A DNA stretch of 64,000 bases, taken from Hymenobacter cellulosivorans (lineage in GTDB: Bacteria > Bacteroidota > Bacteroidia > Cytophagales > Hymenobacteraceae). The stretch's first letter is position 1. Every line of letters starts with the position of its first letter. Under the pieces are notes generated by a model, which was not told where the DNA came from, did no database searches, and saw only the letters and a program-made list of their open reading frames with translations. The DNA is taken from the NCBI RefSeq assembly GCF_022919135.1, contig NZ_CP095049.1:2732501-2796500 (forward strand), in the 5' to 3' direction. Both the position numbers and the translations under genes were made by a program. This document shows positions 31,354 to 40,278 of this stretch, one piece after another.

Positions 31354-33348
31354 GTGAAGCTGTCCATCGTTATTGTTAATTACAACGTCTGCTATTTTCT
31401 GGAGCAGGCCCTGTTGTCGGTGCGGCGGGCGGTGGAAAAACTCGGGGCCCCGGCCGAAGTCTTCGTCGTCGACAACAACTCCGTCGACGGCTCGGTGGCC
31501 ATGGTGCGGGCCCGGTTCCCGGAAGTCATTCTGATTGAAAACAAGGACAATCCGGGCTTCAGCAAGGCCAACAACCAGGCCATGCGCGTGGCCCAGGGCG
31601 AATATATCCTGCTGCTCAACCCTGATACGGTGGTAGAGGAAGACACCTTCCGGGCCTGCTGCGACTTCATGGACCAGCACCCCGACGGCGGGGGGCTGGG
31701 CGTGAAGATGCTCGACGGGCAAGGCAAGTTTCTGCCCGAAAGCAAACGGGCCCTGCCCACGCCGGCCGTGGCCTTCTACAAGATTTTCGGGCTGGCCAGC
31801 CTGTTTCCCAAGTCGCGCACGTTCGGGCGCTACCACCTCGGCTACCTCGACAAAGACCAGGCCCACGAAATTGAAGTGCTCAGCGGGGCCTTTATGCTCA
31901 TGCGCCGCACCGCCCTCGACCAGGTGGGCCTGCTCGACGAAGACTACTTCATGTACGGCGAGGACATTGACCTCTCGTACCGCCTGACCCAGGGCGGCTG
32001 GAAAAACTACTATTTCCCCGGTACCCGCATCATTCACTACAAGGGTGAGAGTACCAAGCGCACCAGCGTCAACTACGTGTTTGTGTTTTACCGGGCCATG
32101 GTGATTTTTGCCCGCAAGCACTTCGCGCCCGAGCGGGCCGGCACGTTTTCGTTGCTCATCAACCTGGCTATCTGGCTGCGGGCGGGGTTGGCCGTGGGCC
32201 AGCGTCTGCTCTTGCAAGCCGCCCCGGTGCTGCTCGACGCGGGCCTGATCTACGGGGGCATGTACTTTCTGAAGTCCTACTGGGAGCAGAACCACAAGTA
32301 CGTGCGCACCGACTACCCGCCCGAGTTTATGCTCGTGGCCGTGCCGGCCTATATTGTGGTGTGGCTCACCTCGGCCTTTTTCAGCGGGGCCTACGACCAG
32401 CCCACCAAAACCGGCCGCATCGTACGGGGTATTTTCATCGGTACGGTCCTGATTTCGGCCTTTTCCAACTTCCTCGACGCCTACCGCTTTTCCAAGGCCC
32501 TCATCATTCTGGGCGGGGTCTGGAGCATTGCGGCCCTGGTGGGGCGGCGCCTGGCCCTGCATTTCTACCGCTACCGTGACCTGCGCCTAAACGAGCGGCG
32601 CCAAAAAAACGTGGCCATCGTGGGCTCGGCCGAGGAAAGTCGCCGGGTGCGCCGCCTGCTCGAAACCGCCGCCGTGCAGGCCCGCATCATCGGCTACGTG
32701 ACGCCCGATAATGCCGAGCCACAAAACTCACTCCATCACTCATTCACTCATTCACCGGACGACCCGCTAGGGGAGGTGAGGCAGCTCGACGACATTATCC
32801 GCATCTACGACCTGGATGAGCTGATTTTCTGCGGCAAGGATTTGTCGGCCAGCCAGATTATTGCCCTGATGGTAAGCCTGCCCCAGGATCCGCCGGTGGC
32901 CTACAAAATCCTGCCCGAAGACAGCCAGTACATCATCGGCAGTTCCTCGAAAGACTCGCCCGGCGACTACTACGCCCTCGATATTGCCCTGAACCTCTAC
33001 CAGCCCCAGCAGGCTCGTACCAAGCGCGTCTTCGACGTGCTGCTGAGTTTGCTGCTGCTCGCCGGAGCCCCGCTGCTGATCTGGGTGCAGAAGGAAAAGG
33101 GCGGCTTTCTGCGCAACTGCCTGCGCGTGCTGGGCGGGGCCAGTACCTGGGTGGGGCTGCGCCATGCCGTGGGCCCGCGCCGCACGGCCCGGGCCATTCT
33201 GTCCCCCGCCGACGCGGCCCATGCCGCCGATGCCCTGCCCGAAGCCACCCGCCGCCGTTTGGAACTGCTCTACGCCAAAGACTACGAGCCTTCCATGGAT
33301 GTAAGCATTATGCTGCGCTGCCTGCGTGAGCTAGGCCGGCAGGGGTAA
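31354..33348 (+). CDS. GT2 glycosyltransferase fused to a degenerate polyprenyl-phosphoglycosyltransferase-like module
   Basis: Membrane protein of 664 residues. The N-terminal 290 residues are a family 2 glycosyltransferase, rhamnosyltransferase-like (KLSIVIVNYNV, VFVVDNNSVDGS, LLLNPDTVVEED, GEDIDLSYRL). Then come about four membrane segments, a CoA-binding-like fold (KNVAIVGSAEESRRVRRLLE), and a segment KRVFDVLLSLLLLAGAPLLIW that resembles the start of the WcaJ/WbaP sugar-transferase domain. The catalytic part of that domain is missing; only LRVLGGASTWVGLRHAVGP recalls its VGPRP region. I start at the GTG at 31354 (MKLSIVIVNYN), which matches the family start; a GTG 15 codons upstream is possible. 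Residues encoded by 32722-32760 look like an in-frame insertion of an intergenic repeat (NSLHHSFTHSPDD). Confidence 0.8.
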   Translation: MKLSIVIVNYNVCYFLEQALLSVRRAVEKLGAPAEVFVVDNNSVDGSVAMVRARFPEVILIENKDNPGFSKANNQAMRVAQGEYILLLNPDTVVEEDTFRACCDFMDQHPDGGGLGVKMLDGQGKFLPESKRALPTPAVAFYKIFGLASLFPKSRTFGRYHLGYLDKDQAHEIEVLSGAFMLMRRTALDQVGLLDEDYFMYGEDIDLSYRLTQGGWKNYYFPGTRIIHYKGESTKRTSVNYVFVFYRAMVIFARKHFAPERAGTFSLLINLAIWLRAGLAVGQRLLLQAAPVLLDAGLIYGGMYFLKSYWEQNHKYVRTDYPPEFMLVAVPAYIVVWLTSAFFSGAYDQPTKTGRIVRGIFIGTVLISAFSNFLDAYRFSKALIILGGVWSIAALVGRRLALHFYRYRDLRLNERRQKNVAIVGSAEESRRVRRLLETAAVQARIIGYVTPDNAEPQNSLHHSFTHSPDDPLGEVRQLDDIIRIYDLDELIFCGKDLSASQIIALMVSLPQDPPVAYKILPEDSQYIIGSSSKDSPGDYYALDIALNLYQPQQARTKRVFDVLLSLLLLAGAPLLIWVQKEKGGFLRNCLRVLGGASTWVGLRHAVGPRRTARAILSPADAAHAADALPEATRRRLELLYAKDYEPSMDVSIMLRCLRELGRQG

Positions 33349-33381
33349 CCTACCCTCACCACCTCAACGCGCTAACCTGAC

Positions 33382-33454
33382 CCAGAAAGCTTGTAACAAA
33401 ACGGGCTGTAACAAATTTATTTTGTTACAGCCCGTTTTGTTACAAGCTTTCTGG
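33382..33454. repeat. perfect 34-bp inverted repeat with 5-nt loop
   Basis: Left arm 33382-33415 (starts CCAGAAAGCTTGTAACAAAA) and right arm 33421-33454 are perfect reverse complements; the loop is TTTAT. The arms contain the word TGTAACAAA twice. It lies 34 bp after the glycosyltransferase stop and upstream of the aminotransferase promoter. It is a likely terminator but unusually long and AT-rich in the inner stem. Confidence 0.93.
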
Positions 33455-33521
33455 TCTTCTCTGGTTGGCTAGCTGCTTTCGCTGTTGAAGTGGTGGCAAG
33501 GTTGATCCGTGGGCAAATCCG

Positions 33522-33529
33522 TACTTTTG
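33522..33529 (+). promoter_or_regulatory. -7 promoter element of the aminotransferase gene
   Basis: TACTTTTG matches TAnnTTTG. TTG at 33502-33504 lies 17 nt upstream, a slightly short spacer. Transcription would start near 33535, so the translation start must be downstream (ATG 33556). Confidence 0.65.
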
Positions 33530-33555
33530 CAGTATCCCACCCCAACCTGTTTTGT

Positions 33556-34779
33556 ATGTCTGTCTCTACTGCCATGCCTACTACTTCCGTTTTGTCGGAG
33601 CGCATCAGTGCTCTGCAGGAGTCTCAAACCATTGCCATGGCCAAAAAAGCCCGGGAGCTGATGGCTCAGGGCATCGACGTGATTAATCTGAGCTTCGGTG
33701 AGCCGGATTTTGCCACGCCGGAATACATTCGTGAAGCCGCCAAAAAGGCCATGGACGAGGGCTACACCAAGTACATGCCCGTGCCCGGCTACGTGGACCT
33801 GCGCACGGCGATTGCCGACAAGCTCAAGCGCGAAAACAATCTTGATTATCAGTGCGAGAACATCGTGGTGAGCACCGGGGCCAAGCAGGCCCTGGCCAAC
33901 GCAGTGCTGAGCCTGGTGGACCCCGGCGACGAGGTCATCGTGTTTGCGCCCTATTGGGTCAGCTACGAGGAGATGGTGCGCCTGGCCGAAGGCGTGAGCG
34001 TGACATTGCTGGGCACCCTCGAGAACGATTATAAAGTGACGGCCGAGCAGCTGGAAGCGGCCATTACGCCCCGCACCAAGCTCATCATGTACTCTTCGCC
34101 CTGCAACCCCACGGGGGCGGTGTTTTCGCGGGAGGAGCTGGGCCGCATTGCTGAAGTCGTGGCCCGCTACCCCCGCATCCACGTCATTGCCGACGAGATT
34201 TACGAGTACATCAACTTCGTGGGTGAGCATGCCAGCCTGGCTCAGTTCGACGAAGTAAAGGAGCGGGTTATCACCGTTAACGGCTTTTCGAAGGGCTACG
34301 CCATGACGGGCTGGCGCGTGGGCTACCTGGCCGCCACCAAGGCCATTGCCGCCGCCTGCGAGAAAATGCAAAGCCAGATTACTTCCGGCACCTGCTCGGT
34401 AGCTCAGCGCGCAGCCCTGGCAGCGTTGGAAGGGGGCCGGACCTCGGCCGATGAAATGGTGGCCGCCTACCGCCGCCGCCGCGACTTGGTGCTAGCGCAG
34501 GTCAAGGAAATTTCGGGCTTCAAGACACCCACGCCCAGCGGTGCTTTCTACATCTTCCCCGACGTCAGCGCCTACTTCGGCCGTACTGCCCCGGATGGCA
34601 CCGTTATCAACACCGCCACCGACCTGGCCCTCTACATGCTTAACGAGGCCCACGTAGCGGCCGTCACCGGCGAGGCCTTCGGGGCGCCCAACTGCATCCG
34701 CTTCAGCACCGCCGCCGCCGATGAAAAGCTACAGGAAGCCTTCCGCCGTATTAAAGTAAGCCTAGACAAGCTGGTGTAA
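33556..34779 (+). CDS. pyridoxal-phosphate aminotransferase, aspartate aminotransferase-like
   Basis: Class I/II fold-type I aminotransferase of 407 residues. Key motifs are SFGEPDFATPEYIREA, CNPTGAVFSREEL (Asn of the active site), VIADEIYEYINF and the PLP-lysine motif VNGFSKGYAMTGWRVGYLA. This is the AspB/AAT-type subgroup; the exact amino-donor cannot be assigned. The start at 33556 (MSVSTAMPTT) is chosen because the promoter element at 33522-33529 lies inside the longer upstream reading frame. A family A palindrome follows the stop. Confidence 0.93.
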   Translation: MSVSTAMPTTSVLSERISALQESQTIAMAKKARELMAQGIDVINLSFGEPDFATPEYIREAAKKAMDEGYTKYMPVPGYVDLRTAIADKLKRENNLDYQCENIVVSTGAKQALANAVLSLVDPGDEVIVFAPYWVSYEEMVRLAEGVSVTLLGTLENDYKVTAEQLEAAITPRTKLIMYSSPCNPTGAVFSREELGRIAEVVARYPRIHVIADEIYEYINFVGEHASLAQFDEVKERVITVNGFSKGYAMTGWRVGYLAATKAIAAACEKMQSQITSGTCSVAQRAALAALEGGRTSADEMVAAYRRRRDLVLAQVKEISGFKTPTPSGAFYIFPDVSAYFGRTAPDGTVINTATDLALYMLNEAHVAAVTGEAFGAPNCIRFSTAAADEKLQEAFRRIKVSLDKLV

Positions 34780-34784
34780 AAAAC

Positions 34785-34960
34785 TGTCCTTGCGAGCAGG
34801 CACGACATTCCGCGCATCAAGCGGCAGCAATCCGTTTCCTGCTGGTGATAAACTTCCTTCTATCAGAAAGCCCTTTCTTACTCGCGTGGAAAGGGCTTTT
34901 TGCATGGGTACAAAATCATTAGTGGATCCGGAAGGCCCTTCGTTAAGGTCAGGATGACAG
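34785..34960. repeat. composite palindromic repeat, family A copy 3
   Basis: Contains CATTCCGCGCATCAAGCGGC like copy 2, the core AGAAAGCCCTTTC / GAAAGGGCTTTTT (about 34866-34902), and ends with GGTCAGGATGACAG, the complement of the GTCATCCTGA arm. The outer arms are more degenerate than in copy 2. It lies 3' of the aminotransferase gene. Confidence 0.8.
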
Positions 34961-35010
34961 CCGAAAAAACACCAGGCAACCTCCCAACTACCTATTCCGC
35001 TGCGCCTGTT

Positions 35011-35018
35011 TACCTTTG
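35011..35018 (+). promoter_or_regulatory. -7 promoter element of the heptose-7-phosphate kinase gene
   Basis: TACCTTTG matches TAnnTTTG and lies 23 bp upstream of the ATG at 35042. No clear -33 TTG. Confidence 0.6.
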
Positions 35019-35041
35019 CGGCTTCCCTTTGAATTGCTCTA

Positions 35042-36061
35042 ATGTCGACTGCCGCTTCGCTTGCCACTCTGCCCGCCGTATTTGCTGCCTTCAACCACCT
35101 GACCGTACTCATCGTGGGCGACGTGATGATGGACGCCTACGTTTGGGGCAAGGCCAGCCGTTTGTCGCCCGAGGCACCGGTGCCGGTGGTGAATGTGAGT
35201 CGCACCGAGCAGCGCCTGGGCGGGGCCGCCAACGTGGCCCTGAATGTGCAGGCCCTGGGTGCTACCCCGCTGCTGTGCGCCGTCATTGGCGAAGACACCG
35301 GCGGTGACCAGCTGCTGGAGCTGCTGCGCGACAAGGACCTCTCGGCCGAGGGCATCGTGCGCAGCCCCGACCGGCCTACGACCGTCAAGCAGCGCATCCT
35401 GGCTGCCGGGCAGCACCTGCTGCGCATCGATTCGGAAGTGGAAACCGACCTGAATAACCGCGAGGCTGCCGCCCTGCAGACCCGCTACGAAGCCCTGATT
35501 GACCGCGCCGACGTGGTAATTTTTGAAGATTACGACAAGGGCGTGCTCAACTCTGGCAGCATTGCCCACTTCATTTCCCTGGCCCGGCAAAAAGGCATTC
35601 CCACCGTCGTCGACCCCAAGAAGAAGAACTTCCTGGCCTACCAGCACTGCACCCTGTTTAAGCCCAACCTCAAAGAGTTGCGCGAGGGCCTGAAGCTCGA
35701 GTTTGGCGACACCGACGCCGACCGGCCCCAGTTCGAAGCCGCCGTGGAGCGCCTGCGCGAGCTGCTACAGCCCGAAATCGTGCTCGTCACTCTCTCGGAG
35801 CGGGGCGTGTTCAGCGAGTCGCAGCAGAGTGGCCGCAGCTACATCCCGGCCCACCTGCGCATGATTTCCGACGTATCCGGCGCCGGCGACACGGTTATCA
35901 GCATTGCTGCCCTCTGCGTGGCCCTGGGCCTGGAGCCGCCGGTCATTGCCGCTCTGGCCAACCTCGGCGGCGGCCTGGTCTGCGAGCAGGTAGGCGTCGT
36001 GCCGATCGAGAAGCAGCGGCTGCTGGAAGAGGCGCAGGCAGCTCAGGTGCTGGTGAGCTAA
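35042..36061 (+). CDS. rfaE1: PfkB-family kinase, D-glycero-D-manno-heptose-7-phosphate kinase type (RfaE1)
   Basis: Ribokinase-fold sugar kinase of 339 residues. It matches the N-terminal (kinase) domain of HldE/RfaE: VLIVGDVMMDAYVWGKASRLSPEAPVPVV, RLGGAANVALNVQALGA, IFEDYDKGVL, VDPKKKNF and the PfkB signature DVSGAGDTVI. It phosphorylates the C-1 position of D-glycero-D-manno-heptose 7-phosphate in ADP-heptose synthesis for LPS or S-layer glycans. The C-terminal adenylyltransferase half of bifunctional HldE is absent, as usual in Bacteroidota, where RfaE2 is separate. Neighbour genes do not add to the pathway. Confidence 0.88.
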   Translation: MSTAASLATLPAVFAAFNHLTVLIVGDVMMDAYVWGKASRLSPEAPVPVVNVSRTEQRLGGAANVALNVQALGATPLLCAVIGEDTGGDQLLELLRDKDLSAEGIVRSPDRPTTVKQRILAAGQHLLRIDSEVETDLNNREAAALQTRYEALIDRADVVIFEDYDKGVLNSGSIAHFISLARQKGIPTVVDPKKKNFLAYQHCTLFKPNLKELREGLKLEFGDTDADRPQFEAAVERLRELLQPEIVLVTLSERGVFSESQQSGRSYIPAHLRMISDVSGAGDTVISIAALCVALGLEPPVIAALANLGGGLVCEQVGVVPIEKQRLLEEAQAAQVLVS

Positions 36062-36068
36062 TATCCTC

Positions 36069-36354
36069 TTGTCCTTACGAGGAAGAAGGGCATTCCGCGT
36101 ATCAAGCGGCGGCCATCCGTCCTCGGCGCAGGTAGTCCCGCCTTTTTAGCAGAAAGCCTTTCCTTACGAATGTAGTTTTTGCGTTTGCTCGTGGGCGCCA
36201 TAGCAACGATTGTTGTTCAACGACGGAGACGCGAGTAAGCGTTTCTTCATCCACGCAAAAGCCCTTTCCCGTCGCAACGAGAAAGGGCTTTCTGGAAAAA
36301 GGGCAGGGCTACCTTCGCAGAGGACGGATGGCTTCGCGCTGTTCGCAAGGACAC
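36069..36354. repeat. composite palindromic repeat, family A copy 4 (long, duplicated core)
   Basis: Begins TGTCCTTACGAGGAAG and ends CGCGCTGTTCGCAAGGACAC. Contains GCATTCCGCGTATCAAGCGG, one partial core (AGAAAGCCTTTCC, about 36150) and one complete core hairpin AAAAGCCCTTTCCCGTCGC / CGAGAAAGGGCTTTC (about 36258-36294). It fills the 301-bp gap between convergent rfaE1 and hemE. I see no gene in this interval. Confidence 0.75.
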
Positions 36355-36362
36355 GTTATTTT

Positions 36363-37412
36363 CTAAATAGCGCCTTCGCGGGCCAGGGTGCTGAATTCCT
36401 TCACGGTATTGATGAAGACACGCACGTTGTCGGGGTCAGTGTCGGGGTAAACGCCGTGGCCCAGGTTGGCAATGTGGCGCTGGGGACCGAAGCGGCGTAG
36501 CATCTCGATGGTGGCCGTCTGAACCTGCTCCCGCGAACCGTAAAGGGCGCAGGGGTCGAGGTTGCCCTGCAGGGTTTTGGCGTCGCCGATGGCGGCCCGC
36601 ACCAGGCGCGGGTCCTCGTTCCAATCGAGGCCGATGGTGCGGCAGTTGAAGTGGGCGAAGTCGGATACGGCAAACCAGGCACCTTTGGCAAACACCGTCA
36701 CGGGCACGTCGGCGGGCATGGCGTCGCAGATGGCGGCAATGTAACGGGCCGAAAACTGCTGGTAGTGGTCGGGGGGCAGAATGCCAGCCCAGGAGTCGAA
36801 CACCTGGATGAGGTTGGCGCCGGCCTCTACCTGGGCCCGCAGGTAGCTGATGGTGGTGCGGGTGATTTTGTCGAGCAGCTCGTGGGCCAGCTCGGGGTTG
36901 GTGTAGAGCATGCGCCGGGCCTTGCTGAAGGTCTTGGAGCCGTGGCCTTCTACCATGTAGGCCAGAATCGTCCAGGGCGCGCCGGCAAAGCCGATGAGCG
37001 GCACCCGGCCGCCCAAAGCCCGCTTGGTCACACGGATGGCTTCAAGCACGTAGCCCAGGTGCTCTTCGGGGTCGGCGACGCGCATGCGGGCTACGTCCTG
37101 GGCTGTTTTGATGGTTTCGGGAAACAGCGGCCCGCGGGCTTCCACCATTTCGTAGGTCAGGCCCATGGCCTCGGGCACCACCAGGATGTCGGAGAAGATG
37201 ATGGCCGCGTCCACGTCGAGGGCATCCACGGGCTGAATCGTTACTTCCGCCGCCAGCTCCGGCGTCTCGACCAGCTCTTTGAAGCCGCTCAGGCGGCCGC
37301 GCAGGGCACGGTATTCGGGCAGAATTCGGCCCGCCTGGCGCATAAGCCACACGGGAGTACGTTCGGTTTCTTCGCCACGGGCGGCGCGGAGCAGGAGGTC
37401 GTTCTTGAGCAT
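36363..37412 (-). CDS. hemE: uroporphyrinogen decarboxylase
   Basis: Haem biosynthesis enzyme of 349 residues that decarboxylates the four acetate side chains of uroporphyrinogen III to coproporphyrinogen III. The N-terminal signature [21 protein letters not shown] is complete, and the second signature lies in [20 protein letters not shown]; further core features are DSWAGILPP and [12 protein letters not shown]. Length and motifs match the family without gaps. The ATG at 37412 is the only sensible start. Flanked by family A palindromes on both sides. Confidence 0.97.
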   Translation of the reverse strand: MLKNDLLLRAARGEETERTPVWLMRQAGRILPEYRALRGRLSGFKELVETPELAAEVTIQPVDALDVDAAIIFSDILVVPEAMGLTYEMVEARGPLFPETIKTAQDVARMRVADPEEHLGYVLEAIRVTKRALGGRVPLIGFAGAPWTILAYMVEGHGSKTFSKARRMLYTNPELAHELLDKITRTTISYLRAQVEAGANLIQVFDSWAGILPPDHYQQFSARYIAAICDAMPADVPVTVFAKGAWFAVSDFAHFNCRTIGLDWNEDPRLVRAAIGDAKTLQGNLDPCALYGSREQVQTATIEMLRRFGPQRHIANLGHGVYPDTDPDNVRVFINTVKEFSTLAREGAI

Positions 37413-37495
37413 AGAAAAAGGCAGAGATGCCGGAAATCGGGCGCAAGTTACGGCCTACTGGGCAGCAATGCTTGGACGAGAGTTTATTTCATCTG

Positions 37496-37650
37496 CTCTT
37501 GCGAGCAATGCGCAGCCATCCGTCCTGTGAAATGGGCGGAGTGTTCTAACGGGAAAAGCCCCTTACTCCAGCTGGAATAAGGGGCTTTCTGGTAAAAGAT
37601 TAGGCCTTACTGCGCAGAGGGCGGGTTGCTCCACGTTGCTCGCAAGGACA
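37496..37650. repeat. composite palindromic repeat, family A copy 5
   Basis: Outer arms CTCTTGCGAGCAATG / CGTTGCTCGCAAGGA. Core GGGAAAAGCCCCTTACTCCA / TGGAATAAGGGGCTTTCTGG (about 37550-37593). It lies between the 3' end of galT and the 5' region of hemE, in tandem-gene context. The core has CCCC in place of CCC compared with the other copies. Confidence 0.8.
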
Positions 37651-37660
37651 GAAAAACAGC

Positions 37661-38713
37661 CTACTGCGCGGTCTGCTTATAATGCACTGTGGTCAGGCTG
37701 CGGAGCCGCTCGGCGGCCCATTCGGGGGTGATGTCGCGCTGGGGGTTAGCCAGCATTTCGTAGCCTACCATAAACTTGCGCACCGAGGCTGAGCGCAGCA
37801 GGGGCGGGAAGAAGTGCATGTGCAGGTGCCAGCTTTCGTGCGCCTGCCCGTCGGTGGGACGCTGGTGCAGGCCGGCCGAGTAGGGGAAGGAAATCTGGAA
37901 CAGGTTGTCGTAGCGGATGGTCAGGTCGCGTAGGGCGGCGGCAAAGCTGTCCCTCTCGGCATCCGTGAGTTGCTCGATGGAAGTGACGTGGCGGCGGGGT
38001 AGGAGCAGGGTTTCGAAGGGCCACACGGCCCAGAATGGTACCAGGGTCACGAAATGCTCGTTCTGGTACACCACCCGGGTTTGCTCTTTGAGTTCCAGCT
38101 CCACGTAGTCGAGCAGCAGGCTGCGGCCGTGCTCCTGGAAGTAGGCCGCCTGCTGCACGGTTTCCTTGGCCGGGTCGGCGGGCACGGTGCGCTGGGCCCA
38201 GATCTGGCCGTGGGGGTGAGGATTCGAGCAGCCCATCATAAAGCCCTTGTTCTCGAAAATCTGCACGTAGTTGATGTCCGCTCGGGCCCCAAGCTCCTGG
38301 TATTGCTCTACCCACACATCCACGACGCGGCGAATGGCGGCCGGCTCCATTTCGGGCAACGTCAAGTCGTGGCGGGGCGAAAAGCAGATAACCCGGGCCA
38401 CCCCCGATTCGGCCTCGGCCCGCAGCAGGCCGTTCACATTGACGGTGCCCGCGGGTACATCGGCCTGCAGGGCGGCAAAGTCGTTGTCGAACACAAAGGT
38501 GCTCTCGTAGCTGGGGTTCACGATGCCGCCGGCGCGGGTATTGCCGGGGCAGAGGTAGCAGGTCGGGTCGTAAGCGGGGCGGGTTTCGGCTTCGGGCTCT
38601 TCCTGCTGGCCCTGCCAGGGCCGTTTGGAGCGGTGGGGCGACACCAGAATCCATTCGCCGGTTAGCGGGTTGTAGCGGCGGTGGGAGTGTTCGGTTGTAT
38701 CAAAAGCAGCCAT
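37661..38713 (-). CDS. galT: galactose-1-phosphate uridylyltransferase
   Basis: Leloir-pathway enzyme of 350 residues exchanging UMP between UDP-glucose and galactose 1-phosphate. The N-terminal domain contains [24 protein letters not shown] and the zinc-binding [12 protein letters not shown]. The HIT-type catalytic motif is [12 protein letters not shown] (second His is nucleophile). The C-terminal domain has the substrate-binding region [24 protein letters not shown]. Start ATG at 38713 (MAAFDTTEH). No galK or galE is adjacent, so the pathway is dispersed. Confidence 0.95.
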   Translation of the reverse strand: MAAFDTTEHSHRRYNPLTGEWILVSPHRSKRPWQGQQEEPEAETRPAYDPTCYLCPGNTRAGGIVNPSYESTFVFDNDFAALQADVPAGTVNVNGLLRAEAESGVARVICFSPRHDLTLPEMEPAAIRRVVDVWVEQYQELGARADINYVQIFENKGFMMGCSNPHPHGQIWAQRTVPADPAKETVQQAAYFQEHGRSLLLDYVELELKEQTRVVYQNEHFVTLVPFWAVWPFETLLLPRRHVTSIEQLTDAERDSFAAALRDLTIRYDNLFQISFPYSAGLHQRPTDGQAHESWHLHMHFFPPLLRSASVRKFMVGYEMLANPQRDITPEWAAERLRSLTTVHYKQTAQ

Positions 38714-38838
38714 GGCGGAGTGGGGTAAAAGTCAGCTTTCGGGAAGATAAGGCCTCGTTAATACGGCCTCTAACCGGAGCTAGGCCGAAAAAGCCGACAA
38801 TACGCGGGAAAATGGAAAGGCGGAGGCAGACGAAACGG

Positions 38839-39456
38839 CTACTCCTGAAACAGGGCCTTGATGGCCGTAGCCAGGAAATTGACGCCGATGGCCAGGGTTA
38901 GAAAGCCCATGATGCGGGCCAGGGCCGCCATGCCGGGCCGGCCCAGAAAGCGCGTCAGGCGCAACGACGACATCAGAATAATATAAGCCGCTGCGGCCAC
39001 CAGCACAAAGCCGAAGAAGATCAGGCCCATGTCGAGGTAGGTCAGCTTTTCGGTAAACAAGCCGATGCACACGGCCATGGAGCCGGGCCCCGACAGCATG
39101 GGCATGGCCAGCGGAGTAAAGGAAATGTCCTCCTTGTGCATACTTTCCTCCAGGGTGGCTTCTGATACCTTGGCTCGGTTGCCGCCCGGCGTGAGCAGAT
39201 CGAAGGCGGAGCGCATCAGCAGGATGCCGCCAGCAATGCGCAGGTGGTGAATGTTGATACCAAAGAAGTTAAGTACATATTGCCCGGCAAAAAACGATAC
39301 CGACAGCACGCCCACCATGTAGATACAGGCCCGCAGCCCGATCTGGGCGCGGTGGCTGGGCGTGTCGTCCTCGGTCAGGGTCAGGAAGACCGGCATGGCC
39401 CCGAAGGGATTCACGACCGAAAACAGCGTGGTGAAGGTGGCAAGTAGGATTTCCAT
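38839..39456 (-). CDS. MarC family integral membrane protein
   Basis: Inner-membrane protein of 205 residues with six predicted segments, of the MarC/SnatA family. Some members (SnatA) transport small neutral amino acids; others have no known substrate. Visible family patterns are FSVVNPFGAMPVFLTLT, GILLMRSAFDLL, FTPLAMPMLSGPGSMAVCIGL and MGFLTLAIGVNFLATAI. The ATG at 39456 (MEILLATFTTLF) is supported by a promoter just upstream (39485-39513); a longer frame would start in or before this promoter. Confidence 0.9.
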   Translation of the reverse strand: MEILLATFTTLFSVVNPFGAMPVFLTLTEDDTPSHRAQIGLRACIYMVGVLSVSFFAGQYVLNFFGINIHHLRIAGGILLMRSAFDLLTPGGNRAKVSEATLEESMHKEDISFTPLAMPMLSGPGSMAVCIGLFTEKLTYLDMGLIFFGFVLVAAAAYIILMSSLRLTRFLGRPGMAALARIMGFLTLAIGVNFLATAIKALFQE

Positions 39457-39484
39457 GTACCGGAGCGGGGAGGTGGAAGGCGGG

Positions 39485-39513
39485 TAAAGGTACGAGGGAT
39501 TGAGAATCGGCAA
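39485..39513 (-). promoter_or_regulatory. promoter of the marC-family gene
   Basis: On the minus strand, TTG (complement of CAA 39511-39513), 18-nt spacer, then TACCTTTA (complement of 39485-39492), one base from TAnnTTTG. Confidence 0.55.
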
Positions 39514-39612
39514 AGCGGTTAAAATGGTATGTTTGGAAAGTCAACCATGGCGTTACTGTCGCGTACAAGCGCTTATACGGCCTGAGGCCCGCCTTTTTTT
39601 CTTCCTATTTGC

Positions 39613-40164
39613 ATGACAACTGCTTCTCCCGCAGCCACCCCCGCCGATGATTACCGTGATACGCCCCTGGTGGGCATCGTCATGGGCAGCCAGTCCGACC
39701 TGAAAATCATGTCTGCCGCGGCCGAGGTGCTGCGGCAGTTCGGTGTGCCCCACGAAATAACCCTGGTGTCGCCCCACCGCACGCCGTATCGTCTTATCGA
39801 GTACGGTGAAACTGCCCGTAAGCGCGGTATGCGGGTTATTATTGCCGGTGGAGGCGGGGCAGCTCATTTGCCCGGCATGCTGGCTTCCTTCACCACGCTG
39901 CCCGTAATCGGGGTGCCCATCAACTCTAGCACGTCGGTTCACGGCATCGATTCAGTGCTGTCTATGCTGCAGATGCCGGCCGGCGTGCCCGTGGCTACCG
40001 TTGCCATCGACGGGGCCGCCAACGCTGCCGTACTGGCTACGCAGATGCTGGCCCTGAGCAACGCCCGACTGGCGGATGTATTGGAAAAGTACCGTACTGC
40101 GCTCAAAGACAAAGTGATGCGCACCATTGAGGAGCTGCGCAAAGGTGGCTTCAACGATGAATAG
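39613..40164 (+). CDS. purE: N5-carboxyaminoimidazole ribonucleotide mutase PurE
   Basis: Purine biosynthesis enzyme (class I PurE), 183 residues, converting N5-CAIR to CAIR. Core motifs: GIVMGSQSDLKIMSAAAEVL (Ser-Asp-Leu phosphate site), VSPHRTPYRLIEY, VIIAGGGGAAHLPGMLAS, VIGVPINSSTSVHGIDSVLSMLQMPAGVPVATVAI. The N-terminal extension (TTASPAATPADDYRD) is slightly longer than in E. coli PurE. The partner PurK is not in the window. The next gene starts after 114 bp of word-repeat-like spacer. Confidence 0.96.
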   Translation: MTTASPAATPADDYRDTPLVGIVMGSQSDLKIMSAAAEVLRQFGVPHEITLVSPHRTPYRLIEYGETARKRGMRVIIAGGGGAAHLPGMLASFTTLPVIGVPINSSTSVHGIDSVLSMLQMPAGVPVATVAIDGAANAAVLATQMLALSNARLADVLEKYRTALKDKVMRTIEELRKGGFNDE

Positions 40165-40278
40165 GTGAGCTAGTGAACTCGTCAGTTGTTGTTCCATTCG
40201 CTCTATTCTACTGAAAACTCCCCCTCTCACCATCTCACCAGTTTACTACTCCACTCTCCCACCCAACTCCACTCGTAA

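Noticed and set aside
31219..32562. Minus-strand open frame of 447 codons opposite the glycosyltransferase
   Set aside because: The plus strand carries a clear GT2 domain. The antisense frame lacks signatures.
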